Assembly: GCF_002210345.1 (NCBI RefSeq)
Contig: NZ_MWQI01000001.1
Coordinates: 806,001 to 870,000, forward strand
Length of the DNA stretch: 64,000 nucleotides
Source: Fibrobacter sp. UWB4
Lineage (GTDB): Bacteria; Fibrobacterota; Fibrobacteria; Fibrobacterales; Fibrobacteraceae
Direction: 5' to 3'
Made by a program: the position numbers and the translations under genes. Below the pieces are notes generated by a model, which was given only the letters and a program-made list of their open reading frames with translations, searched no databases and was not told the DNA's origin. Below, piece after piece: positions 8,750 through 17,138 of the stretch (positions are counted from its first letter, which is position 1; the number at the start of each line of letters is the position of its first letter).

Positions 8750-9826
8750 GTGCATCTTGGCCTAAAAAAGAAACTTGCGCTTGAGGCGCACCGCCTTTAT
8801 CGTCATAGCGAAATCAAGGCGCATAAGCTCTCGTATTTTTTCTGGGAATGTACACTGCGGTGCAATTTACATTGTCTGCACTGCGGTAGCGATTGCGTTT
8901 CTGAGGCAATCCCTGATATGCCCCGTGAAGATTTTTTCCGGGTCCTGGATAGCCTAGCTCCGCATATTGATCCGGCTGATTTTGCTGTTGTGATTACGGG
9001 CGGCGAGCCTTTGATGCGCGCAGATCTTGAAGAATGCGGCCGAGAAATCAAGAAGCGTGGTTACCCGTGGGGGATGGTAACAAATGGACTTGGGCTAACT
9101 CCCGAGCGCTATACAAGGCTCTTAAATGCTGGGCTGAAATCGCTTACGATCAGTCTTGACGGTCTCGAAGATAATCATAATCTGTTTCGAGGGAATCCGC
9201 ATAGCTTTGAACGCGCTGTACGGGCGATAAACATGGCTGCGCATACCGACGGCATTACGTTCGATGTCATGACTTGCGTGAATCGTAAAAATTTAAAAGA
9301 ACTGCCTAGTATTTTTAATTTGTTATTGAATCTGGGCGTCAAGCGTTGGCGTGTTTCAAACGTGTTTCCCAAAGGCCGTGCCAAGGATAATCCGCTGTTC
9401 ATGCTCTCGAATGATGAGTTTAGGCAGGTGTTTGAATTTATCCGTGAAGCGAAATCGAAAAAGCTCATGAATGTGAATTACGATTGCGAAGGATTTCTCG
9501 GAAGTTACGAGCATGTTGTTCGCGATTATCCGTTCTTTTGCTGGGCTGGCGTGAATATAGCTTCTGTACTATGTGATGGGAGCATTTCGGCATGCCCGAG
9601 CTTGCGGGGCGATTACATCCAGGGGAATATCTATACGGATGATTTTTGGGATGTATGGCAGAATCGCTATCATGTCATGCGGGACCGCAGCTGGGCTAAA
9701 ACTGGCGAATGCGGCGATTGCAAGTATTGGCGCTATTGCGAAGGCTCCAGCCTGCATCTCCGCGACGAGAAAACCAAAGAATTAGCTTATTGCCATGTGA
9801 AACGGCTTGAAGCCACGGGTGTTTGA
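8750..9826 (+). CDS. SPASM-domain radical SAM enzyme (rSAM/lipoprotein type)
   Basis: A 358-residue radical SAM protein. The [4Fe-4S]-SAM motif is CNLHCLHC (Cys 35, 39, 42), with extra Cys residues before and after it. ITGGEPLM is the GGEP motif and LTISLDGLEDNH the usual beta-strand 5 region. The C-terminal third is a SPASM domain with Cys in CWAGVN, LCDGSISACPS, ECGDCKYWRYCEG and AYC, which would bind auxiliary clusters. It most likely modifies a peptide, and the Cys-containing lipoprotein 5 bases upstream is the obvious candidate. The start is GTG at 8750, with no good ribosome site, so translational coupling to the upstream gene is likely. It differs from the AhbC-type enzyme at 50 kb. 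Confidence 0.85.
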   Translation: MHLGLKKKLALEAHRLYRHSEIKAHKLSYFFWECTLRCNLHCLHCGSDCVSEAIPDMPREDFFRVLDSLAPHIDPADFAVVITGGEPLMRADLEECGREIKKRGYPWGMVTNGLGLTPERYTRLLNAGLKSLTISLDGLEDNHNLFRGNPHSFERAVRAINMAAHTDGITFDVMTCVNRKNLKELPSIFNLLLNLGVKRWRVSNVFPKGRAKDNPLFMLSNDEFRQVFEFIREAKSKKLMNVNYDCEGFLGSYEHVVRDYPFFCWAGVNIASVLCDGSISACPSLRGDYIQGNIYTDDFWDVWQNRYHVMRDRSWAKTGECGDCKYWRYCEGSSLHLRDEKTKELAYCHVKRLEATGV

Positions 9827-9859
9827 TCTTCTGTCTTGGATGGCTTTAAAGCTTATTTG

Positions 9860-10771
9860 TTAGCTATGATTGTTGTTGGTGTGCTGCGCTAGTTCTCGCG
9901 GGTGGAAACTGCGGTGTTCGACCTTGATGAATTCTTTGTCGATGTGCGTGTAAATTTGCGTGGTGCCTATGTCGGCGTGTCCGAGCAGTTCCTGCAAAAC
10001 GCGCAAGTCCATTCCCGCTTCCAGGCAGTGCGTGGCAAAGCTGTGGCGGAACGTGTGAGGGGACACTTGCTTGTTCAAGTGCATCGTATGTTGTTGTACG
10101 ATTTTCCAGGCCCCCATGCGGGTCATCGGTTTTCCGTGCGCGTTGAGGATGATGTTGTCTGTAGAAGGGTGGGTGAGGGGGCGGCCCTCTTCGATCCATG
10201 CGCGGAGATTTTCTTTCGCCTTGCTGCCGAGCGGCACTAGGCGTTGCTTGTTGCCCTTGCCAATGGGCATGAGCCAATCGTTTTCAAGGTCAATCTGCGA
10301 AAGCTTGATGCCAAGCGCTTCAGAAATGCGCAATCCGCCGCTGTACATCAGCTCGAACAAAGCGGTATCGCGGAGCGGGTTCTTGCCGTTCGCGGCACTT
10401 TCGAACACACTATCGATTTCTTCACGGGTCAGGTACTGCGGCAGGTAATGCCCAAGCTTTGGCGTCGAAAGCATGGATTCTGTGCTGTAGTCGTACTCGC
10501 CCTCCCTCTGCATGTACTTGAGGAACCCGCGCAAGCTTGAAAAATGCCTCGCCACCGATGTTGGGGAATATTCTTCCTGCCCCGCAGTAAGCGTCAGAAA
10601 CTCATCGAGTTTTTCGGGCTTTAAGTCCTTGAGGTCAATTCCGTTCTCGTCCAGCCATGCGACAAAATGACGCAAGTCTTCTTGGTAGCTCTGTATCGTC
10701 ACCGGGGAAAGATTCCGCTCGACTCCCAAGTGCGAAAGAAAAGCGTCCAGACGGTTGGAATTGAGGCTCAT
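9860..10771 (-). CDS. xerD: Tyrosine recombinase XerD
   Basis: A 303-residue tyrosine recombinase with the SAM-like core-binding domain (about 1-95) and the catalytic domain. The catalytic set is visible: Arg in GGLRISEALG (about 146), Lys in GKGNKQRLVP, HTFRHSFATH (His and Arg, about 239), His in LLGHADIGTT, and the nucleophile Tyr in TQIYTHID (about 273). Length and sequence fit chromosomal XerC/XerD dimer resolution, not a phage integrase. It lies 19 bases after a Cys-rich lipoprotein gene on the same strand, so the two may share a transcript. There is no sign of an attachment site nearby. Whether it is XerC or XerD is uncertain. Confidence 0.85.
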   Translation of the reverse strand: MSLNSNRLDAFLSHLGVERNLSPVTIQSYQEDLRHFVAWLDENGIDLKDLKPEKLDEFLTLTAGQEEYSPTSVARHFSSLRGFLKYMQREGEYDYSTESMLSTPKLGHYLPQYLTREEIDSVFESAANGKNPLRDTALFELMYSGGLRISEALGIKLSQIDLENDWLMPIGKGNKQRLVPLGSKAKENLRAWIEEGRPLTHPSTDNIILNAHGKPMTRMGAWKIVQQHTMHLNKQVSPHTFRHSFATHCLEAGMDLRVLQELLGHADIGTTQIYTHIDKEFIKVEHRSFHPRELAQHTNNNHS

Positions 10772-10790
10772 TTTAGCACGCTATGTAAAT

Positions 10791-12788
10791 TTAATCTTCT
10801 TCGTCTTTTTTTGAGGGCTTAGCGCAGCGGTCTGTAGCCCAGTTGGTCGACTTGAAGCAGGCACTTCTGGTGTAGCAACATCCGTATGCATTTTTATTGC
10901 CAAGATCTTCGCAATGGCAAGCAATTCCGTCACCTTCCTTCTCTTCGTCAACAAGTTCACCGTTAGCGCAGACCACCATGTATCCGCCAGTGTGATAACT
11001 TGTGTTGATGCAGGTTTGGAGGGTATTGTGGCAAACTCCGAAGTAGGTACCCTGGATATTGCATGTTACGTGTCTCGTCTCGTTTGTAAGGTCGAATTCG
11101 AAATCTTCCACGCGTTCATCAGGAGAGGAGACTGGTTTGTGATTATTCCAGTTGTACCCGTGAACGGTTTTGGCGGCCATCTTTTTACTAGGAATCAGTT
11201 CCTTCCATTTCTGTTTCGTCTCGAAACTTCTGAACGGCGGATAGTCGGGGTCTTCTTCGGCAAGGATTTTCTTGCAACGTTCCTCGTCGTAGCAGGGGTT
11301 TGGATTGGAAGGCGCTATGCCCATTGGCTCACCCCAGCAGGGATCACAATCAGAACATTGATCCGTGTCGCATTCGTTCTCCATCTTCTGTGGATCGGTG
11401 CCTTCTCTACAAGCGACGGGACATTTGTAATACTCCTTGTCGAGCGGGTCGAACTTGTTATGGAGCCTTTCCCATTGCCCGTCGACGCACCTGTACATGA
11501 CAGCGTTGTTGTTGATGTCATTGTCGCATCTCAGTTCGCCGTTAAGACATTCGCCGCAGATAGCCTTGTCGGTACGGCACGACTTGTTGCCGCATATGGA
11601 AACGGCCTTCTTGGCTTCGCCGGCGACGCACTCGTAGACGGTTCCCTTTCCGGCTTCATCGTTGGTGCATGTGTGTTCGTAGTTCGTGCACTCGCCGCAA
11701 CCGTTGTCGCGCGGGTCGCAGGATTTTCCGTTACAGCTCTCGGTCACCTTCTTGCCCTTTTCGCAGCGGGTGACTGTCGCCTTAAAGTTTTTGTCCTCGG
11801 TACAGGTCTGCACGTCGTTGAGGCATTCGCCGCAATCCGTGCCCTTTTCGTTACAGGAGACCAAGCCACACGAGCGGTTCACAAGTACCCCCTTCACGCA
11901 TTCCTTGACAATACCGATTCCCGTGGGGCTGTCGGAGCAGGAGTTTGTGAAACTGTCGCTGCACTCCTTTTCAAAGACATCCTTATTTGCACATTCCTTG
12001 CTTTTAATATTGCAAAGAACGCCCTCGTCACAAGTAGTTCCCTTGCAAACGCAGGCTCCGTCTTTCGCGGTACCGCCAGAAGCCTTGCACAAGTCGGCGA
12101 ATGTCGGGGCGGATGCCGCAGAAGATGAGCTGAGCTTGGGCTGGTTTCCGCAAGCGCCCGTGACCGTGTTGCAGACGGCTCCTTCATCACAGACATCTTC
12201 CTTGCAAACGCAGGCTCCGTCTTTCGCGGTACCGCCAGAAGCCTTGCACAAATCGGCGAAAGTCGGTGTTGCAGAGGAGGAACTTGATTTAGAGTTTGAA
12301 GAAGCTACAGAGGAAGAACTTTTTTTGGATGCCGAAGATATATCGGAGGGCTTGCTACGGTTTCCGCAGACACCCGTGATTGTGTTACAGACGGCACCAA
12401 CGTCGCAGAGTTCTTTTTTACAGACGCAAGCTCCGTCTTTTGCGGTACCACCAGAAGCCTTACAGAGTTCCGTAAAATTCGAGAGTTCGTCCTTACCCTT
12501 GGACGAGGAACTGGCCCTGCTACTAGATGATTTTGCAGAACTTAAAGAATCTTTCTTGGAAACAGGAATCCAGTTTTCGTTGTGGCAGTAGTAATCGGCG
12601 TCTTCTTTTTGGGCGTAGACGGTATCGCCTTCGTTTTCATCGCCGCATTTCCCAAGTTCATAGATCGAGTTGACCTCCGTAATGATTTCCCTTGGAAGTG
12701 TCTCGTCGCTGGATTCATCGCTGCAGGCGACTAGAACCGTCGCAACTGCTGTGGCAACGAACAAAATGTTTGAAAGAACTTTCTTCAT
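10791..12788 (-). CDS. Large Cys-rich repeat lipoprotein
   Basis: A 665-residue predicted lipoprotein. The ATG at 12788 is chosen because GGGGAG lies just upstream of it; an in-frame ATG 12 bases earlier overlaps that site. The lipobox is TVLVAC. Ser-rich linkers separate three near-identical modules with the words LCKASGGTAKDGACVC and GAVCNTxTGxCGN (about residues 105-270). Four or more longer Cys-rich modules follow, with the pattern GxCxxCxNxxxxC (GECLN, GECTN, GECLN). The C-terminal third has further Cys pairs and no recognisable fold. It is probably a disulfide-stabilised surface protein. The function is unknown; recombination between the three repeats could change its length. Confidence 0.75.
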   Translation of the reverse strand: MKKVLSNILFVATAVATVLVACSDESSDETLPREIITEVNSIYELGKCGDENEGDTVYAQKEDADYYCHNENWIPVSKKDSLSSAKSSSSRASSSSKGKDELSNFTELCKASGGTAKDGACVCKKELCDVGAVCNTITGVCGNRSKPSDISSASKKSSSSVASSNSKSSSSSATPTFADLCKASGGTAKDGACVCKEDVCDEGAVCNTVTGACGNQPKLSSSSAASAPTFADLCKASGGTAKDGACVCKGTTCDEGVLCNIKSKECANKDVFEKECSDSFTNSCSDSPTGIGIVKECVKGVLVNRSCGLVSCNEKGTDCGECLNDVQTCTEDKNFKATVTRCEKGKKVTESCNGKSCDPRDNGCGECTNYEHTCTNDEAGKGTVYECVAGEAKKAVSICGNKSCRTDKAICGECLNGELRCDNDINNNAVMYRCVDGQWERLHNKFDPLDKEYYKCPVACREGTDPQKMENECDTDQCSDCDPCWGEPMGIAPSNPNPCYDEERCKKILAEEDPDYPPFRSFETKQKWKELIPSKKMAAKTVHGYNWNNHKPVSSPDERVEDFEFDLTNETRHVTCNIQGTYFGVCHNTLQTCINTSYHTGGYMVVCANGELVDEEKEGDGIACHCEDLGNKNAYGCCYTRSACFKSTNWATDRCAKPSKKDEED

Positions 12789-12886
12789 GATTCTCCCCAA
12801 TGATCAGGATAAAGAAATTATTGACAAAAATTTAGATAGAAAAGCCATGCATGTCAATTTTTTTGAAAAAAAATCGCCCTATCCCC

Positions 12887-12915
12887 TTGCCAATCGCTTT
12901 TAATATTTCTAACAT
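12887..12915 (+). promoter_or_regulatory. Candidate promoter of the tRNA-Lys array
   Basis: TTGCCA (12887-12892) and TAACAT (12910-12915) with a 17-base spacer lie 23 bases before the first tRNA-Lys. Confidence 0.45.
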
Positions 12916-12937
12916 TGAGCGCGTCCTAAGCGACTAT

Positions 12938-13010
<73 letters not shown>

Positions 13011-13156
13011 CTAAGCACTAAACCGCAAGGCTAGGTGCTGCAAATACAAAAGCGTCAGACAAAGCTAAGCGTTTTTGAAAGCGAAAGCGGAATCTAACGA
13101 ACTTTGAAACTGCGGCTTTTGATTTTTGCAAAAAGACATTGCTGAAAGGCGACTAT

Positions 13157-13229
<73 letters not shown>

Positions 13230-13375
13230 CTAAGCACTAAACCGCAAGGCTAGGTGCTGCAAATACAAAAGCGTCAGACAAAGCTAAGCGTTTTTGAAAG
13301 CGAAAGCGGAATCTAACGAACTTTGAAACTGCGGCTTTTGATTTTTGCAAAAAGACATTGCTGAAAGGCGACTAT

Positions 13376-13448
<73 letters not shown>

Positions 13449-13450
13449 CT

Positions 13451-13481
13451 AGACTCCATCTAAAAAGGTGGAGTCTTTTTT
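13451..13481 (+). terminator. Terminator of the tRNA-Lys array
   Basis: AGACTCCA/TGGAGTCT 8-bp stem followed by a T run. The stretch 13482-13632 after it is AT-rich and holds only leader sequence for the next gene. Confidence 0.85.
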
Positions 13482-13632
13482 ATATGTTGTTGTAATTTTT
13501 TTTCACATGATGTGTATGGAAAAAGACTTAGGGGTTGTTTTTATATTAGAAACTGGATTATTTTAATATATTTTTTTTATATTTAACCTCAAGTAAGGGT
13601 GTTTGAATACACTATATAAAAAGGGTTTTTGA

Positions 13633-14553
13633 ATGAAAATTGTTCTTCCCGTTGCTGGCAATGGCATCCGCCTGCGTCCGTATACGGAAAATATGCCGAA
13701 ATGCTTACTTCCTGTTGCTGGTAAGACAATCATAGATTGGATTGTTGAAGGTGCTCTTTTTTTGAAGCCTTCCGAGACGATTTTCATAACGGGGTATAAG
13801 GCATCCGTTGTTGATGACTTTTTGAAACGGAAACCGGAATGGGGCGCTGTGCGTACAGTGCTCCAGTCGAATCCGCAGGGGTTAGGCGAAGCGATTAGCC
13901 TTGCTCTTCCGTATGTGAATGATGATGAACCGCTCTTGATTATTCTAGGGGATACGCTGTTTGAGGCAGACTTGTCTATTCTGGACAAGGCTACGGAAAA
14001 TATTCTCTACACGTTCAAGGTTGCAGACCCGAAGCGTTTTGGCGTGGCTGTGACGGATAAGAATGGCCATATTGAACGTCTTGTAGAAAAACCGCAGGAA
14101 TTCGTTTCGGACGAAGCTATTGTTGGTATTTATTATATCAAGGATGTCAAGGCTCTTAAGGATGCCTTGAACTACCTCATGCAGAACGACATCCGTACGA
14201 AGGGCGAATTCCAGTTGACGGATGCGCTTGAGCGTATGATCCAGGGCGGCTGCAAGTTCCGTACGGCTCCGGTCGAAAAGTGGCTGGATTGCGGCCTTGT
14301 CGAGACTTTGCTTGAAACGAATGCGCATGTTCTTGAACGCAATGAAAAGGTGGCTCCGAAGTTTGAAGGGTCTGAAATTATCATGCCCTGCCACTTTGGC
14401 AAGAACGTGGTCGTCAAGAATTCCAAGGTCGGTCCTAACGTGTCGGTTGGGGATGGCTGCGTGATTGAGAATTCTGAAGTCTGCAATGCGATTCTCTGGG
14501 ACAGCGTGAAGGTTCTGGACAAGAAACTTGAAAAAGTTGTGGTCCACGAATAA
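13633..14553 (+). CDS. Sugar-1-phosphate nucleotidyltransferase
   Basis: A 306-residue protein whose N-terminal two thirds is an NTP-transferase Rossmann domain: the start VLPVAGNGIRLRPYTENMPK carries the G-x-G-x-R-x(n)-PK signature, and LIILGDTLFE is the metal-binding Asp region near residue 107. GEFQLTDALERMI and VEKWLDCGLVETLL are typical of RmlA/GalU/ManC-like enzymes. Residues 240-300 look like a left-handed beta-helix (MPCHFGKNVVVKNSKVGPNV). It would make an NDP-sugar for cell-surface polysaccharide. The exact sugar and nucleotide cannot be read from the sequence. It stands alone, between the tRNA array and the NamZ gene. Confidence 0.82.
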   Translation: MKIVLPVAGNGIRLRPYTENMPKCLLPVAGKTIIDWIVEGALFLKPSETIFITGYKASVVDDFLKRKPEWGAVRTVLQSNPQGLGEAISLALPYVNDDEPLLIILGDTLFEADLSILDKATENILYTFKVADPKRFGVAVTDKNGHIERLVEKPQEFVSDEAIVGIYYIKDVKALKDALNYLMQNDIRTKGEFQLTDALERMIQGGCKFRTAPVEKWLDCGLVETLLETNAHVLERNEKVAPKFEGSEIIMPCHFGKNVVVKNSKVGPNVSVGDGCVIENSEVCNAILWDSVKVLDKKLEKVVVHE

Positions 14554-14587
14554 AATCAAAATAGACGCAATATAAGTCTTTGTTTAT

Positions 14588-14609
14588 AAGCCCCTTTTGG
14601 GGGCTTTTT
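14588..14609 (+). terminator. Terminator of the nucleotidyltransferase gene
   Basis: AAGCCCC-ttttg-GGGGCTT stem running into five T residues. Confidence 0.8.
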
Positions 14610-14622
14610 CTACTTTTAAAAT

Positions 14623-15720
14623 ATGGTTACGTTAGCTCTTTCTCATTTTGAAAAAAGTTTCCCGGCGGCTCTTCGTGGCAAGCGCCTGGGTGCGGTTCTC
14701 CATCCGGCTTCGGTCTGTGCCGATTTGAGTTATACGCTTGACTTGCTCAAGGATTTGGACGGCAAGCTCTTTAAGCTTTCGGCTTTGTTTGGCCCGCAGC
14801 ACGGCATCAAGGGACACACGCAAGACAACATGATTGAATGGGAAGGCTACGAAGATCCGGAATTGCATATTCCGGTTTACAGCCTTTACGGTGAACATCG
14901 TGAACCGACCGCAGAAATGCTTTCGCATGTGGATGTGATGCTTGTGGATTTGCAGGATGTGGGCGCGCGTTACTACACGTTCATTTGGACGCTTTTCCTC
15001 TGCATGAAGGCTTGCGAAAAGGCGGGGATTCCGGTTGTTGTTGTGGATCGCCCGAACCCGATCAACTGTGTCGATGAAGAAGGTCCGGTACTTGACCTCA
15101 ATTACACGAGTTTTGTGGGTTTGCATAGCATCCGTACGCGCCATGCAAAGACGATTGGCGAACTTGCCGAACAGTTCAAGGCCGAACGATTCCCGAAGTG
15201 CGAACTTTACGTGATGCACATGGATGGATACGATAAGCGCATGTGGTTTGATGAAACGGGACTCCCGTGGATTTTGCCGAGCCCGAACATGCCGACGCTC
15301 GATACCGCAATTGTGTATCCGGGCATGTGTTTGTTTGAGGCGACCAACGTGAGCGAAGGTCGTGGCACGACGCGCCCGTTCGAAATTTTCGGAGCGCCGT
15401 TTATCGATGCGGTTAAGCTTTGCAAGTACATGAACGGGCTCAAACTCCCGGGCGTGTATTTCCGCGAAAACTACTTCCAGCCGACGTTCCACAAGGGGGC
15501 GGGGCAGATTTGTGGCGGTGCGCAGATCCATGTGACCGACCGCAATTCGTTCCGCAGTTTTGAAATGGCGGTGAAGCTGTTGCAGTACATTTTCAACGAA
15601 TACCCGAAGGACTTTGCGTGGAAGCAGCCTCCGTACGAGTACGAGTTCCACAAGCTGCCGATTGATATTTTGCTTGGCAACGGGACGTTCCGCAAGGAAT
15701 TTATCGAGTCGAGTATTTAA
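14623..15720 (+). CDS. Exo-beta-N-acetylmuramidase NamZ-like (DUF1343)
   Basis: A 365-residue protein matching the DUF1343 family, now known as NamZ exo-beta-N-acetylmuramidases (GH171), which release terminal MurNAc from peptidoglycan fragments. Family hallmarks seen are SALFGPQHGIKGHTQD, PVYSLYGEHREPT, MLVDLQDVGARYYTFIWTL, VVDRPNPIN and the ATNVSEGRGTTRPFE segment near residue 245. No signal peptide is visible at the chosen start, whereas characterised members are secreted. It may act in the cytoplasm, or the start could be wrong. It precedes two peptide-transporter genes, which would fit wall-fragment recycling, but this is inference. Confidence 0.85.
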   Translation: MVTLALSHFEKSFPAALRGKRLGAVLHPASVCADLSYTLDLLKDLDGKLFKLSALFGPQHGIKGHTQDNMIEWEGYEDPELHIPVYSLYGEHREPTAEMLSHVDVMLVDLQDVGARYYTFIWTLFLCMKACEKAGIPVVVVDRPNPINCVDEEGPVLDLNYTSFVGLHSIRTRHAKTIGELAEQFKAERFPKCELYVMHMDGYDKRMWFDETGLPWILPSPNMPTLDTAIVYPGMCLFEATNVSEGRGTTRPFEIFGAPFIDAVKLCKYMNGLKLPGVYFRENYFQPTFHKGAGQICGGAQIHVTDRNSFRSFEMAVKLLQYIFNEYPKDFAWKQPPYEYEFHKLPIDILLGNGTFRKEFIESSI

Positions 15721-15777
15721 TGCTTGTTGGTACTGCCACAAAAACAATGCGAAAATGTGCCGAACCTTGTTTAATCT

Positions 15778-16857
15778 ATGAAACTTAGACTTTCGACAGA
15801 AACTTTGAATCGCCTAAAGCGCTTCCGCAAGAACAAGCGCGCCTTTTGGTCGCTTGTAATTCTGGTGGTGGCTTACCTGCTTTCGCTCACCAGCCCGTGG
15901 ACGGTAAATGACGAGCCGTTCTATTTGCGTTACAACGGCAAGAGCTATTTCCCGGCGTTTGCGCGTTACAGCGAAGCGGACTTTGGCGGCGAATACAAGA
16001 CGGAACAGGATTACGCAAAGCTCTTCGCTGATGTCGCTGAATGCAAGCAGGACGAAGAAGACGGATTCCCGCGAGCTGGTGGCTGCCCCGAGATGTGGAC
16101 TCTCATGCCGCCTGTGCCGCACGATCCGCTGAAGGCGGATCTGAGCGAGGAGGGAACCCCTCCATTTGCGCCGAGCGCAAAGCACTGGCTCGGAACGGAT
16201 AGCAATGGGCGAGATGTCCTCTCGCGCTTGATTCACGGGTTCCGCATTTGCATCAGCTTTAGCTTGCTCTTGACCGTGCTTGGAACGTTCCTTGGCATTG
16301 TGATTGGCGGTATCCAGGGCTATCTCGGGAAGTTCTGGGATACGGGCATGCAGCGTATGATTGAAATCTGGTCTTCGCTCCCGATGCTTTACGTTGTGAT
16401 TCTCATTGGCAGTATTTACGGCCGCAGTTTCTGGCTTTTGATTTTGATTATGGCGGCGTTCAACTGGCTTTCGCTCAGCTATTACATGCGTGCGGAATTC
16501 CTGAAGCTCCGCAGCATGACTTACGTGATGTCGGCGAAGGTGCTTGGGCTTGGACATCGCCATATCTTTTTCAAGGAAATCTTGCCGAATGCAATGACTC
16601 CCGTGGTGACGCTTTTCCCGTTCACGCTTATCGGTGGAATCGGAAGCCTCACGTCGCTCGACTTTTTGGGCTTTGGGCTCCAGCCGCCGACGCCGAGTTG
16701 GGGTGAACTCATGAGTCAGGGCCTTAACAATCTTTACGCTCCGTGGATTTCCGTGAGCACTGTCGCGGCGCTCTTTGTGACCCTCCTCCTTACGACTTTC
16801 GTCGGCGAGGGGGTGCGAGATGCAATGGATCCGAAGTCGGGGGATAGGTATGTATAG
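15778..16857 (+). CDS. Peptide ABC transporter permease (OppC/YejE type)
   Basis: A 359-residue inner-membrane permease of the OppC/DppC class. One membrane segment lies near residues 23-42, then a long periplasmic stretch (about 45-145) as in YejE-type proteins, the conserved HWLGTDSNGRDVLSRLIHGF motif, five more membrane segments, and the cytoplasmic EAA-loop stretch around SAKVLGLGHRHIFFKEILPN. It pairs with the ATPase gene 281 bases downstream on the same strand. The sister OppB-type permease and binding protein are not in the window. Oligopeptides, including muropeptides, are the likely substrates. Confidence 0.87.
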   Translation: MKLRLSTETLNRLKRFRKNKRAFWSLVILVVAYLLSLTSPWTVNDEPFYLRYNGKSYFPAFARYSEADFGGEYKTEQDYAKLFADVAECKQDEEDGFPRAGGCPEMWTLMPPVPHDPLKADLSEEGTPPFAPSAKHWLGTDSNGRDVLSRLIHGFRICISFSLLLTVLGTFLGIVIGGIQGYLGKFWDTGMQRMIEIWSSLPMLYVVILIGSIYGRSFWLLILIMAAFNWLSLSYYMRAEFLKLRSMTYVMSAKVLGLGHRHIFFKEILPNAMTPVVTLFPFTLIGGIGSLTSLDFLGFGLQPPTPSWGELMSQGLNNLYAPWISVSTVAALFVTLLLTTFVGEGVRDAMDPKSGDRYV

Positions 16858-16935
16858 AGGTTTGAGGTCGGCACGGTGTGCCTTTGAGGTATGAGGTCGC
16901 GGCGTTGCCGCTTTGAGGTATGAGTGTCGTAGGAC
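16858..16935. repeat. Dispersed repeat with TATGAGGTC words
   Basis: Successive near-copies of TTTGAGGTCGGCACGGTGTG and TATGAGGTCGCGGCGTTGCC, each with a small internal GC hairpin, in the same family as the element after clpC. This is non-coding. Confidence 0.5.
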
Positions 16936-17036
16936 AAATGCGTAGGTCGAGTGTCGCGGCCAAGCTTGCTTGGACATGACCGAGGCCAGCATTTGGTACT
17001 TGAGCGAAGCGAGAGTACAAGTAGGCAGTAGGAAGT

Positions 17037-17079
17037 GTCATCCTGAGCGAAGGGCGAAGCCCGAAGTCGAAGGATCCAG
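17037..17079. repeat. TCATCCTGAG...GGATCC palindromic repeat
   Basis: TCATCCTGAGCGAAG, a variable GGGC-GAAGCCC hairpin, then GAAGTCGAAGGATCCAGG. It belongs to the family that recurs at 43556, 51389 and inside the tetrapyrrole genes at 52-58 kb. The flanks carry the low-complexity words GTAGGCAGTAGGAAGT (before) and GTGGTTAGTGATTAGTGG (after), also recurrent. Confidence 0.75.
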
Positions 17080-17138
17080 GGAAGTGGTTAGTGATTAGTG
17101 GTTAGGATGTGATGGATAATGTAATGAGAGTTTAGCAT

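Noticed and set aside
8750-9826. The radical SAM gene as AhbD, the missing last haem enzyme
   Set aside because: Its SPASM Cys layout and lipoprotein neighbour point to a peptide-modifying enzyme, and it lies 41 kb from the haem cluster.
9860-10771. Tyrosine recombinase as the integrase of a genomic island
   Set aside because: It has XerC/D length and motifs, no adjacent tRNA or att repeat, and ordinary neighbours.
10914-12128. 404-codon plus-strand frame across the Cys-rich lipoprotein
   Set aside because: Val/Ala/Phe-rich shadow of a repeat-bearing gene that has a signal peptide and ribosome site on the other strand.
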